Source of the DNA: Ruminiclostridium sp.
GTDB taxonomy: Bacteria; Bacillota; Clostridia; Oscillospirales; Ruminococcaceae
Reading direction: 5' to 3'
Assembly (NCBI GenBank): GCA_017472865.1
Contig: JAFUNV010000077.1
Coordinates: 1 to 41,709 of the forward strand
DNA: 41,709 nt
Shown here: positions 1-7,996 of the stretch, in pieces
Position numbering within the stretch: the first letter of the stretch is position 1
How the letters are laid out: every line of letters starts with the position of its first letter
Notes under the pieces: generated by a model
What the model was told of the DNA's origin: nothing
The model's input: only the letters and a program-made list of their open reading frames with translations
Database searches by the model: none
Translations under genes and position numbers: made by a program

Positions 1-1032
1 AGCTACGGCGGACCTGCATATTATATAGAAACCGCATTGAAATGCCGTCCTCTTGCGGTGATTTTTTCGGTATTCCTTATTCTTACCTACGGCGTAGGCT
101 TCAATATGCTGGCTTCCTACAATTTGCAGTCCACCTTTTCTTCATACGCTTTCTATGATGAAAAAACCACACCCTGGATAATAGGTCTTATTCTTGCTGT
201 GCTGGTTGGTTACTGCCTTATGGGCGGAGGTTCAAGAGTAATAAAAACAACAAGTCTGCTGGTTCCATTCATGGGTGTAGCTTATATTCTCGTTTCCTTT
301 GTAATAATTATTATGAATATTACAAGTCTTCCCGCTGTTTTCTCCCGTATATTCAGTGAAGCCTTTGATTTTGAAGCAATCTTCGGCGGCTTCAGCGGCT
401 CGTGTGTAATGTACGGTATCAAGCGCGGTTTATTCAGTAATGAAGCGGGCGTAGGCTCTGCACCAAACGCTTCCGCCTCGGCAGAGGTAAGTCACCCCGC
501 AAAGCAGGGACTTGTACAGGTGCTTTCCGTATTCATTGATACAATTCTTGTGTGCAGTGCTACTGCATTTATGTGTATGTGTTCGGGAGTTGAACCCAGC
601 GAGAGCCTTTCGGGCGCACCTTATGTTCAGGCGGCACTCAGCGAAACCCTCGGCGCTTTCGGTCCGCTGTTCATAACGGTCGCAATGATACTTTTCGCTT
701 TTACAACGCTCCTCGGTAATCTTTTCTACGTTGACAAGTGTATTGCTCATATCATGGGCAGAGTTCCCGGCAAGACCTTTATGCGTGTGTATCATGTTAT
801 AGCCGCGCTGGTTATTCTTCTCGGAGCTGGGCTCAGTGCAGACCTGCTCTGGAACGTTGCTGATATCCTTATGGGCGGCATGACGATTATAAATATCCCT
901 GTAATTGTGATTTTAAGCAAGTACGCAATCCGTGCCCTTAAAAATTATGAGGAACAGAGAAGGCTCGGCAGAGAGCCTGTATTCTTGGCAAAGGATATAG
1001 ACCTGCCTCATAAGGTTGATTACTGGCAGTGA
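1..1032 (+). CDS. Alanine/glycine:cation symporter (AGCS family), 5'-truncated
   Basis: This is the C-terminal part of a sodium- or proton-coupled amino acid symporter of the AGCS family. The frame is open from base 1, and its first residues read SYGGPAYYIE, the conserved GGPxYYIE motif of the family, so the gene starts outside the window. The TTG at 37 lies inside this motif region and is not a start. About 340 residues remain, with seven or so hydrophobic segments and the conserved GLFSNEAGVGSAPNA stretch typical of AGCS proteins. It ends at a TGA and is followed by a hairpin shared with the convergent GH3 gene. The substrate (Ala, Gly or another small amino acid) cannot be told from the sequence. 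Confidence 0.93.
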   Translation, partial: SYGGPAYYIETALKCRPLAVIFSVFLILTYGVGFNMLASYNLQSTFSSYAFYDEKTTPWIIGLILAVLVGYCLMGGGSRVIKTTSLLVPFMGVAYILVSFVIIIMNITSLPAVFSRIFSEAFDFEAIFGGFSGSCVMYGIKRGLFSNEAGVGSAPNASASAEVSHPAKQGLVQVLSVFIDTILVCSATAFMCMCSGVEPSESLSGAPYVQAALSETLGAFGPLFITVAMILFAFTTLLGNLFYVDKCIAHIMGRVPGKTFMRVYHVIAALVILLGAGLSADLLWNVADILMGGMTIINIPVIVILSKYAIRALKNYEEQRRLGREPVFLAKDIDLPHKVDYWQ

Positions 1033-1076
1033 TTATTCAACTGACAGTTGCCTGCAAGGCTGTTTAAAATAAAAAT

Positions 1077-1106
1077 CGGGTCTGCGGTAATTATTCCGCA
1101 GACCCG
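1077..1106. terminator. Bidirectional hairpin terminator between AGCS and GH3 genes
   Basis: A perfect 11-bp GC-rich stem (cgggtctgcgg with its complement) surrounds an 8-nt AT loop. On the minus strand it is followed by a run of T (atttttatttt), so it is a good terminator for the GH3 gene. On the plus strand the T tract is weaker. Confidence 0.8.
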
Positions 1107-1111
1107 TGCTG

Positions 1112-3895
1112 TTATTTATTGATTTTTATACTCTTTATGCAGAGATTTTCACCGAATGAAAGTGTAAGGTCGTGAAGTCCGTCAGCTGTAATTTCCGCGG
1201 TATAATCATGGAAATCCGTAAAACCGTCAGATGAGGCAATTTCAATTTCCGTAAGCGTTTCCTTGCTCTTATCCAGAATTACAGCGATTTTTTTAGGGTC
1301 AACAGGCGCGGCGGCAGAAAGGGTTATGCTTTTCGCACCGTTAAAATCAACGTTCTGATATGTAAGCGTATTTGTCCATTTAAGCCCGCGTACATGAGAA
1401 ACGGCGGAAGAAGGGTCAATATAGATTTCGGTGTTGTTTTCTTTGTCATAAAGCTGTGCGGGCGTTTCCGTACTGAAGTCACGGGGTGGAATTTCCTCGC
1501 CTTTTATATTGACAACCGCTGTCAGGCGTATATCCTCCGAGGAAGAGCCGACCATAAGCTCATATTCTCCGCTTTCAAGGCAGAAGCGTTCCCTTGAAAC
1601 GTCGTAAAACTCCAGCTCGCGGAAAGGAACGGAAATTTCACAGGAAATCTCCTCGCCTGCGGGTATATTAACACGCTTAAAGGCACAGAGCTTTTTGATA
1701 GGGCGTCTGATTCGCTCTGAAAGGGGTCGGAAATACACCTGAACAACCTCGTCACCGTCATGCTTACCATCATTTCTGACGTTGAGAGAAAGGGTGATTT
1801 CATTATCATTTACTTTTGCGCTGAGATTGTCATAGGAAAAGGCGGAATAGCTGAGACCATGACCGAAGGGATAAAGCGCCTTACCCTCAAACCAGAGGTA
1901 GGTCATTTTATTCTTCATGATATCATAATCCTTGATATTGCCTAAGTCCTCATCACATTCATACCACGTGACAGGGGTTCTGCCTGCAGGATTATTTCTG
2001 CCGAAAATCGTATCAGCAAAGGCGTGACCAAGCTCGGGGCCTGCGTGAGAGGTCCAGAGTATTGCGGCAGGTCTTTTGCCTGTAAAAGGCATTGCGTAGG
2101 TGTAGCTGGAAACAATAACAAATACAAAATCACTGCGTATTTCCGCAAGCTTCATGACCGCTTCGCGCTGAACAGGCGGAAGTTCAATAGTACGGCGGTC
2201 GTAGCACTCACGTGCAACCTGTTCGGGGTCGTTTCCGCCGCAGTAAATAACAGTATCCGCCTTTTCTGCGATTTCGGCAATTCGTTCACTGCCGCGGCTT
2301 ACGGTGATTATTTCAAACATAACGTTTTCATCGGGCTGTGATTTTTCACGGAGCACAAGGCGGTTTTCACCGTCAAGAGTGAACTGCTTTTTGTGGAGAT
2401 AATCAGAAATAATCTGCTTTCCTGTTTTGCTGTGAGTATGAATTTCCAGCGTTTCAGAGGTGAACCAGCCGTAAACGGTGGTTTTACCGTATGAGGGCGG
2501 TTCGCCGTTGGGCATCTGCATGATTCTGCCGTCCTTTATGCTCTGAAGATTCACCCAGCGGTGCTCATGGTCGTGGTGGCAGTAATAGAACTGTTCGGCG
2601 TCATCATTGTCTGCATCTGCATAGAAATTGCCGTTTTCATCAAGGCGCAGGAATTTGCCGTTGGGTGCCTTGATTTTCACAATATCCCAGCCTGTATCGC
2701 AGATTAAGTCACAGCCTTCTTCAAGAAGATCTGCTTTTATTGAAACATTGTAGGAGCTTGTGCCCGTGTACCAGTCTAAAAGGTTGCAGTCGATATTCGG
2801 ACCGAGAAGTGCAATTCTGCCTGCCTTTTCCTTTTCAATCGGCAGTCCGCCGCAGTTCTCCAGAAGCACCATGCCTTCGTTTGCGGCACGGCGGTTAAGG
2901 TTGCGGTCAGCTTCGGTATTAACGTCCTTGCGGCTGAGGCTGTCAAAGGGAGTTGAGGGGTCAAATTCACCCAGATGAAATCTTCCTGTGAGGGTATTTC
3001 CGATAGCGGTATCAATATCTGCCTCGGTTATAAGACCTCGGGCAAGAGCATTTCGGGCGGCGGTGTGGACGTTGCCGATATTGTCGGTCATGCAATCGGT
3101 TCCCGCGTTTATACAGGCTTTAAGAGCCTCAGCGTGGGAAGCAAATGTCTTATGGTGGGTGACATTCTGTGAGAAATCTCCTCCGTCGGTTACCACGAAG
3201 GTAAGTCCCCACTGGTTTTTCAGCACATTTTTAAGGTCGTGGTTCATAACGGCAGGAGTGTGGCACAGCTCGTTATAAGCCGCCATTATGCTTTCTGTGC
3301 CGCCGCGTTCGATAGACGCGCGGAAGGCGGCGTAATAGTATTCATGGCGGAGACGGGGGTTGAGATTTGCGTTGTCGTGGCCTCGTCCTTCCTCGTGGTT
3401 ATTGGCGCAGAAGTGTTTGAGGGTGGGGATTGTGGCGGCAGTTTTTTCTTCGCCGCGAAGTCCTTTTGTGTAAGCTATGGACATTTCACCTGTAAGGCAG
3501 GGGTCTTCACCGTAGCATTCCTCGTTGCGCCCCCATCTGGGGTCGCGTGCAAGGTCAACGGTAGGTCCCCAGACCATGAGTCCGCCGCTTTTGCGCTCGT
3601 TATAGTAGGCACGGGCTTCACGTGCCGCAGTTTTGCCTATTTCAAGCATCATTTCCGTGTCGAAGCTTGCCGCCATGCCCATAGGCTGAGGGAAAACGGT
3701 ACTGGGCTTGTCCTCCTCACGGTTTACAAGACCGCGGGCTACCTCGTGACCTACGTACCATTCACCTATGCCGAGGCGTTCAACAGGCAGCTGGTGAGTG
3801 GCTAAAAGACCGATTTTTTCGTCGATGGTAAGTCTTGAAAGCAGGTCGGAAACACGTTCTTTATCACTCAGAGCAGGGTTCTGAAAGGGAAGCAT
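1112..3895 (-). CDS. GH3 family beta-glycosidase with inserted fascin-like domain and CBM6-like C-terminus
   Basis: A 927-residue glycoside hydrolase family 3 enzyme, probably a beta-glucosidase or beta-xylosidase acting on oligosaccharides. The N-terminal barrel carries KHFCANN (about 160-166) and VVTDGGD, where Asp237 aligns with the catalytic nucleophile. The alpha/beta sandwich is split by an insertion at about 402-533 whose VKIKAPNGKFLRLDENG start resembles a fascin-like beta-trefoil, placed where other GH3 enzymes carry PA14. A fibronectin-III-like domain follows (about 690-790), then about 120 residues with the CBM6 pattern (VDFNGAKSITL, then HDLTLSF near the end). No signal peptide is seen, so the enzyme is probably cytoplasmic. 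A GAGGTG ribosome binding site precedes the ATG. The promoter holds a cre site. Exact substrate specificity is not known. Confidence 0.93.
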   Translation of the reverse strand: MLPFQNPALSDKERVSDLLSRLTIDEKIGLLATHQLPVERLGIGEWYVGHEVARGLVNREEDKPSTVFPQPMGMAASFDTEMMLEIGKTAAREARAYYNERKSGGLMVWGPTVDLARDPRWGRNEECYGEDPCLTGEMSIAYTKGLRGEEKTAATIPTLKHFCANNHEEGRGHDNANLNPRLRHEYYYAAFRASIERGGTESIMAAYNELCHTPAVMNHDLKNVLKNQWGLTFVVTDGGDFSQNVTHHKTFASHAEALKACINAGTDCMTDNIGNVHTAARNALARGLITEADIDTAIGNTLTGRFHLGEFDPSTPFDSLSRKDVNTEADRNLNRRAANEGMVLLENCGGLPIEKEKAGRIALLGPNIDCNLLDWYTGTSSYNVSIKADLLEEGCDLICDTGWDIVKIKAPNGKFLRLDENGNFYADADNDDAEQFYYCHHDHEHRWVNLQSIKDGRIMQMPNGEPPSYGKTTVYGWFTSETLEIHTHSKTGKQIISDYLHKKQFTLDGENRLVLREKSQPDENVMFEIITVSRGSERIAEIAEKADTVIYCGGNDPEQVARECYDRRTIELPPVQREAVMKLAEIRSDFVFVIVSSYTYAMPFTGKRPAAILWTSHAGPELGHAFADTIFGRNNPAGRTPVTWYECDEDLGNIKDYDIMKNKMTYLWFEGKALYPFGHGLSYSAFSYDNLSAKVNDNEITLSLNVRNDGKHDGDEVVQVYFRPLSERIRRPIKKLCAFKRVNIPAGEEISCEISVPFRELEFYDVSRERFCLESGEYELMVGSSSEDIRLTAVVNIKGEEIPPRDFSTETPAQLYDKENNTEIYIDPSSAVSHVRGLKWTNTLTYQNVDFNGAKSITLSAAAPVDPKKIAVILDKSKETLTEIEIASSDGFTDFHDYTAEITADGLHDLTLSFGENLCIKSIKINK

Positions 3896-3915
3896 AAAAG
3901 CACCTCATTTCTTTC

Positions 3916-3929
3916 TGTAATCGTTATCA
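3916..3929. promoter_or_regulatory. cre site (CcpA catabolite-repression operator)
   Basis: The 14-mer TGTAATCGTTATCA matches the Firmicutes cre consensus TGWAANCGNTNWCA at every fixed position. It lies just downstream of the -10 box of the GH3 promoter, about at the transcription start, where CcpA binding would block initiation. That position is consistent with carbon catabolite repression of the glycosidase. Confidence 0.7.
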
Positions 3930-3931
3930 TG

Positions 3932-3960
3932 ATTATAGCATGAACCGCTTGTAAAGTCAA
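3932..3960 (-). promoter_or_regulatory. Sigma-A promoter of the GH3 gene
   Basis: On the minus strand, TTGACT (3955-3960) and TATAAT (3932-3937) are separated by 17 bp, and the -10 is preceded by TGC (extended -10). It reads into the GH3 gene 37 bp away. Confidence 0.85.
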
Positions 3961-4008
3961 TGCAGAAACCATAAAATAAAGCTTATTTCAACGAAAAGGA
4001 TAAAGGTG

Positions 4009-4037
4009 TTGACTTTCAAAACGAGATGATATATAAT
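4009..4037 (+). promoter_or_regulatory. Sigma-A promoter of the ABM-domain gene
   Basis: TTGACT (4009-4014), a 17-bp spacer and TATAAT (4032-4037) lie just upstream of an AAGGAG ribosome binding site and the ATG at 4060. Confidence 0.85.
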
Positions 4038-4059
4038 TAGTGAAAAGGAGTGAAAACAA

Positions 4060-4356
4060 ATGAGCATCACAGTAAATCTTTATTACACAGGTCAGAACGG
4101 CAGTGCGCGTAAATTCGCCGAGGAAATGGTAAAAAGCGGAATTGTTGATGCGGTGCGTGCCGAGGAGGGCAACGAGCGCTACGAGTATTTCTTCCCCATG
4201 GATGACTCCGAAACGGTTCTTCTGATAGACCGCTGGAAAAATCAGGAGGCAATTGATTTTCACCACAAAAGTCCTATGATGAAGCAGATTGCGGAGCTTC
4301 GTGATAAGTATAAGCTTCGTCTGAAGGTAGAGCGTTACATTGATGAAAAGGAATAA
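4060..4356 (+). CDS. Antibiotic biosynthesis monooxygenase (ABM) / quinol monooxygenase-like protein
   Basis: A 98-residue single-domain protein of the dimeric alpha/beta-barrel ABM superfamily (YgiN-like). The pattern seen is an N-terminal strand (SITVNLYY), a helix, a central strand carrying YEYFFPMDD, the segment VLLIDRWKNQEAIDFHHKSP and a final KVERYI strand, as in putative quinol monooxygenases. It has its own promoter, a strong ribosome binding site and a strong terminator, so it is monocistronic. The natural substrate is unknown. Family members act on quinols or are of unknown function. Confidence 0.85.
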   Translation: MSITVNLYYTGQNGSARKFAEEMVKSGIVDAVRAEEGNERYEYFFPMDDSETVLLIDRWKNQEAIDFHHKSPMMKQIAELRDKYKLRLKVERYIDEKE

Positions 4357-4364
4357 CCAAAACA

Positions 4365-4396
4365 ACCCGTGAGGCAGGCACCTCACGGGTTTTCTG
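4365..4396 (+). terminator. Rho-independent terminator after the ABM gene
   Basis: The 10-bp stem acccgtgagg / cctcacgggt with a 6-nt loop is followed by tttct. It also lies just beyond the stop of the convergent lipoprotein gene and may serve both. Confidence 0.85.
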
Positions 4397-4398
4397 TA

Positions 4399-6795
4399 TT
4401 AAAAAGGAAAAACAGGTTCTATTACTCCGATAACCTCACGGTCACTTTTGTAGTAAAGGTTATGGTCGGGGCTGTAAATAAGATTTGAAGAAAAGCATAT
4501 ATCGCCGATTGCCGCTTCATCGGTTTCAAAATTCAGCGCATACCAGCTGAGATATTCGCCGTGAATAAGAATCCATTCTTCCGAAAACAGAACGTCTATA
4601 TCTCCCAAAAAACGAAGGTTATTGTTTTCGGCGCCCATTACTTCAGCAATTTCCGAAACATCATATTTTTTCGCAAGTCCGTCTGATTTTCTGGTGATGA
4701 TTATTTCGGTATAACGGTCGTCTGAGCCTTTCTGTACAGGGTGGACAATATAGCTGTCATTTTCGACGTATTTGTAATTGTAAAATTCAAGACTCTCATT
4801 CTCATAAATCTCACCTGTTTCAAGGTCGTATAACATACCTTTTTCGGTGTCCTTGTCTATGTATTCCAGCTTGTTATTATTAAAGCGGAGCGTATACGAA
4901 GGAGAAGCGTAGGTGCTGTAATTTATGCCTGTTTCGGTTACCTCGCCCGTTCTGCGGTTGTATATCTGTATATTGCTTTCGCCGTAAACTATATAATTCT
5001 CATCAATATGAACGACAGCGCCGTAGTTTTCGTCCATAAGCATTACGGCTTCGCCTGTTTCAATATCAAGTCTGTAAAATCCGCCGTAGGTGACCATGAA
5101 TACCTCACCGCATGAAACATGGATTCCGACAGGGCTGGGTCCTTCCGTTTCCCATACCTGCCGCACCACCGTATTATCTTTGACGAGTACGATTTCAGAG
5201 TATATAAAGCTGGGTATTGCAACATCATTCATGTACCGCGCAATGCATATCCAGTCCGCTTCCTCCGTGCCGAGAAAGGTGTAATCAAGGTTCATATAAA
5301 GATACTGATGTCCCAGCGTTGTATCTGCGATTTCGGGGAATTCGTTGCAGATAAAACCTTGTTCCGCTGCTATGGGATAGGTGGATTCATCTTTGGTATA
5401 ATCGTAATCGCAAAGCCTCCAGAGCTGCTTTTCAACTTCAATATCTGCGGAATATTTTTCGGTGCAGGTGAGCTTTTCTTCGAGGATAACAGGCTTTATT
5501 GTTTCGGCAGGAAATCTGAGTTCGATTGTATAGTTTTCCTCGTGGTCGTGTACGTAGAATTTATCGGACAGTGGGCAGTAATCTATATTATAAATGCCCT
5601 CGTATTGACCTTTGCAGATTTCTTCGTTTTCAAAGTTTACAGCAATAAGACGGGTGGGGTATCCATCTGTAAATACGCACCAATCCCCTCGCATGACAGA
5701 CTCGGAGCCGAGAGGAATGGAGATATCGAAAATCTTTGTTTTTCCGTCGGATTTGCGGGTGATTTTTACGCCGCCCACAGTACCGTCGGGGTCTCTTTCA
5801 TAGCTGAAAATATATTCCTCATTTTCGGCGGTAATATCGAACACAAGGCTTTCGTCCTCATGAATTTCACCTGTTTCAAGGTTATAGACCATGCCCTTTT
5901 CGGCGTAATGAGAATAATATTCAATGCTGTTTTCGGTTATGCGTATGTGTCTGTCATCAAACAGCATGGCTTCGATTTTTATGTCCGTTTCGGTAACTTC
6001 GCCCGTTTCACGGTTATAAATTATAACAATATCGTCCCCGCCGTAGACTAAATATCTTTCGTCATAGGCGAGTATACCGCTGTAATAGCTGCTGTAAATG
6101 CTTTTAAGCTCGCCTGTATCAAGATTAAGCTTATATAAACCCATAAAATCCTTAACGAAAATATCGTCGTCTATAAAGCTGAGAGAGGGCAGGTTCATTT
6201 CACCCTCGCAGACCTCACGGACAATTTCATTATCTTTTACAAGAACAATTCTTGCGTAAACACCACCCGGTGAAAAGCCCATGCATACATATTTCGCAAC
6301 ACATATCCAGTCTGCTTCGTCTGTACCTATGTAATAAAAGTCAAGCCACTGCTCAAGGTACTTATGCCCGAGGGCAGTGTTCTTTTCGACAGGGTATTGG
6401 TCGCGAACCTGATTTTCATATTCGGATGCTATTTCATAAGCATGACCGCTTTTGGTGAAATCATAATCAAAGCTTCCCCACAGCTCATAGAAAAGCTTCT
6501 CCTCATCAACATAATTTTCTGCTGTAAAGCTGATTTTTTCATCAAGAACGGTTGGCTTTATCCAGTCCTTTTTATAATCCACCGCCTCTTCAGTGACAGT
6601 TGTAACAGCGGTTGTCGTGGTTTTTTCAGTTGTTGTAACCGTAGTTGTTTCTGACGGGACAGTTGTGGTTTCTGAGGTTGTTACAGCGGTGCTTGTTTCT
6701 GTCGTGGAGGTCGTTGTTTCGGTCGGGATTTCCTTTTCGCATGACGAAAAGAAAAGCACAACCGCAAGCATGATACTCAGAAAGCGTTTTTTCAT
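4399..6795 (-). CDS. Thr-rich-stalk lipoprotein with two tandem copies of a ~350-residue domain
   Basis: A 798-residue lipoprotein with a signal peptide and lipobox ending at Cys19 (FFSSC), then a Thr/Glu/Ser-rich stalk (about 24-70) that would lift the rest away from the membrane. The rest is an internal duplication: unit 1 (about 79-430) and unit 2 (about 433-798) share, in order, IKPxxLxEK, a TxLGHxYL block, EADWIC, IVLVKDN, IYNRxTGEVTET, KGMxYxLETGEI and ITRKSDG, offset by about 352 residues. The repeated short strands with YxLETGEI and YxLDTGE turns suggest a beta-propeller-like fold, which is an inference. No enzyme motif is seen. It lies 2 nt after the acetyltransferase gene and is presumably co-transcribed from the promoter at 7568-7596. 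Confidence 0.8.
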   Translation of the reverse strand: MKKRFLSIMLAVVLFFSSCEKEIPTETTTSTTETSTAVTTSETTTVPSETTTVTTTEKTTTTAVTTVTEEAVDYKKDWIKPTVLDEKISFTAENYVDEEKLFYELWGSFDYDFTKSGHAYEIASEYENQVRDQYPVEKNTALGHKYLEQWLDFYYIGTDEADWICVAKYVCMGFSPGGVYARIVLVKDNEIVREVCEGEMNLPSLSFIDDDIFVKDFMGLYKLNLDTGELKSIYSSYYSGILAYDERYLVYGGDDIVIIYNRETGEVTETDIKIEAMLFDDRHIRITENSIEYYSHYAEKGMVYNLETGEIHEDESLVFDITAENEEYIFSYERDPDGTVGGVKITRKSDGKTKIFDISIPLGSESVMRGDWCVFTDGYPTRLIAVNFENEEICKGQYEGIYNIDYCPLSDKFYVHDHEENYTIELRFPAETIKPVILEEKLTCTEKYSADIEVEKQLWRLCDYDYTKDESTYPIAAEQGFICNEFPEIADTTLGHQYLYMNLDYTFLGTEEADWICIARYMNDVAIPSFIYSEIVLVKDNTVVRQVWETEGPSPVGIHVSCGEVFMVTYGGFYRLDIETGEAVMLMDENYGAVVHIDENYIVYGESNIQIYNRRTGEVTETGINYSTYASPSYTLRFNNNKLEYIDKDTEKGMLYDLETGEIYENESLEFYNYKYVENDSYIVHPVQKGSDDRYTEIIITRKSDGLAKKYDVSEIAEVMGAENNNLRFLGDIDVLFSEEWILIHGEYLSWYALNFETDEAAIGDICFSSNLIYSPDHNLYYKSDREVIGVIEPVFPF

Positions 6796-6797
6796 TT

Positions 6798-7544
6798 TTA
6801 TTCCTCTATCTTTATTTTATTTGCGCCGATTTCCACCCAAGCGGGGCGGAAACCGCAGTTAAGGGCGATATTCCATGAATGGTAATTTGAAAGACTTGTG
6901 CCGTAGAATGGGATATCGCCGTTTTCTAGGATTTTGTTTTTAAGAAGCGTTACAAGATATGTACCTACGCCCATTGAACGGTATTCGGGCATTACGTCAA
7001 TACCTATCTGCTGCCAGTGGGGTGCGTCCTCGGAACAGCCCGCCATACCCATGATTTTATCTCCGTCAAGGGCTGTGACAACTATTCTGTCGGGACGGTT
7101 CGGGTCAAATTCCGAGCAGATAGCGTTTGGAAAACGCTCGTCACCGTAGAAATGATGAAACTCCTCGCCGTAATACCATTTTACACTGTAATTTTTCTCA
7201 GGCACAGCGTTTTTACTGTGCAGAAACATGTGGTAAGTCTGGGTCAATGTATAGCCGTGCTTGTTCAGTTCCATTTCAAGGGGCAGTAAATTAGGCAGTT
7301 CAAAAAGAAAATGTCCTGCTTTTCCGTTTATAAATTCCTTCAGGAACGGGTGCAGAGCTTCATCAGCGGTAACCACCGTGTTATTGCCCGTTGTAGCCAT
7401 GTGGAAAAAATATTTTTCGGGACTATAAAACCGCCGTCCTTGGTGAAGCTCAGACAGAGTGAGTATATTGTCGCTTTTTGTGAAATCCTCGGGTGTACAG
7501 TTGTATTCGAGTGATAAAAGTCTGTGAAGCTGAGATAAATCCAT
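6798..7544 (-). CDS. GNAT family N-acetyltransferase
   Basis: A 248-residue protein whose C-terminal half has the GNAT acetyl-CoA fold: a strand with IVVTALDGDKIMGMAGC, then IGIDVMPEYRSMGVGTYLV (motif A with the R-x-x-G-x-G/A-type loop) and a final segment with YGTSLSNYHSWNIALNCGF, as in ribosomal and small-molecule acetyltransferases. The N-terminal half is less conserved. An AAAAGGAGAA ribosome binding site precedes the ATG, and a perfect-consensus promoter lies at 7568-7596. It is the first gene of a likely two-gene unit with the duplicated lipoprotein. The acceptor is unknown. Confidence 0.85.
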   Translation of the reverse strand: MDLSQLHRLLSLEYNCTPEDFTKSDNILTLSELHQGRRFYSPEKYFFHMATTGNNTVVTADEALHPFLKEFINGKAGHFLFELPNLLPLEMELNKHGYTLTQTYHMFLHSKNAVPEKNYSVKWYYGEEFHHFYGDERFPNAICSEFDPNRPDRIVVTALDGDKIMGMAGCSEDAPHWQQIGIDVMPEYRSMGVGTYLVTLLKNKILENGDIPFYGTSLSNYHSWNIALNCGFRPAWVEIGANKIKIEE

Positions 7545-7567
7545 GTGCAGTTCTCCTTTTTCTTATA

Positions 7568-7596
7568 ATTATACACCCGATAAAAAACAGTGTCAA
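7568..7596 (-). promoter_or_regulatory. Consensus sigma-A promoter of the acetyltransferase-lipoprotein unit
   Basis: On the minus strand, TTGACA (7591-7596), a 17-bp spacer and TATAAT (7568-7573) form a full consensus promoter. Its -35 box is only 9 bp from the -35 box of the divergent riboswitch promoter. Confidence 0.9.
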
Positions 7597-7605
7597 TAAT
7601 AAGCC

Positions 7606-7634
7606 TTGACAATTACGGTTAAAAGTAGTATAAT
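7606..7634 (+). promoter_or_regulatory. Consensus sigma-A promoter of the cobalamin-riboswitch operon
   Basis: TTGACA (7606-7611), a 17-bp spacer and TATAAT (7629-7634) lie about 20 bp upstream of the riboswitch aptamer. Confidence 0.92.
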
Positions 7635-7654
7635 CAAGAAACAAGTTAACAGAA

Positions 7655-7835
7655 CATCACAGGTGTCGTATATTTTTGTTGGAAAATGATACGGTGAAAA
7701 GGGAAGCGGGTGAAAATCCCGCACGAACTCGTCGCTGTGAAGCAGGAGCTTTTTCCATTTGCCATTGGCGTAAGGCCGAGAAGGCGGAAAAAAGTGTTGA
7801 TAGCTGAGTCAGAAGACCTGCCTGAGATGATATTG
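7655..7835 (+). promoter_or_regulatory. Cobalamin riboswitch aptamer
   Basis: The aptamer shows the core GGAAGCGGGTGAAAATCCCGC (GGGAA...GGTGAAAATCC pattern) at about 7698-7722, then CGCTGTGAAGC, a GGCCGAGAAGGC hairpin, and the B12 box AGTCAGAAGACCTGCCT at about 7807-7823. It precedes a terminator and the DUF4430 and ECF S-component genes, so it probably lowers their expression when cobalamin is plentiful. The outer boundaries are approximate. Confidence 0.95.
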
Positions 7836-7879
7836 CAGAGCCACGAGTAATTGGTTGAAGCATCAGCACAGCTATGTCC

Positions 7880-7906
7880 GACCATACCACAGGTATGGTC
7901 TTTTTT
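7880..7906 (+). terminator. Riboswitch expression-platform terminator
   Basis: A 9-bp stem gaccatacc / ggtatggtc with a 3-nt loop is followed directly by TTTTTT. It lies between the cobalamin aptamer and the first gene and is the expected OFF-state terminator. Confidence 0.88.
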
Positions 7907-7996
7907 AACGCCTTTTGTGTTATGTCAGCAATGTCTGTTACCTGTAAAACGGCCATGGGACGAGGCTGAAAATTATTCACAAAAGGAGAAAATATC

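Noticed and set aside
37..1032. Start of the AGCS gene at the TTG at 37
   Set aside because: The frame is open to base 1 and reads the conserved GGPAYYIE motif before this point, so the gene begins outside the window.
3239..3805. Long open frame on the plus strand opposite the GH3 gene
   Set aside because: It lies wholly inside the GH3 gene on the other strand, has no ribosome binding site and no protein-like domain. It is a shadow frame.
5119..6051. 310-codon open frame opposite the duplicated lipoprotein
   Set aside because: Antisense to a clear lipoprotein gene with a signal peptide; its hydrophobic residues are an effect of codon use on the real strand.
6590..6740. Low-complexity ACA/ACN repeats that look like a tandem repeat or CRISPR-like array
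   Set aside because: They are in-frame Thr codons of the lipoprotein stalk, with no regular repeat-spacer pattern. The same applies to 35700-35800 and 39660-39790.
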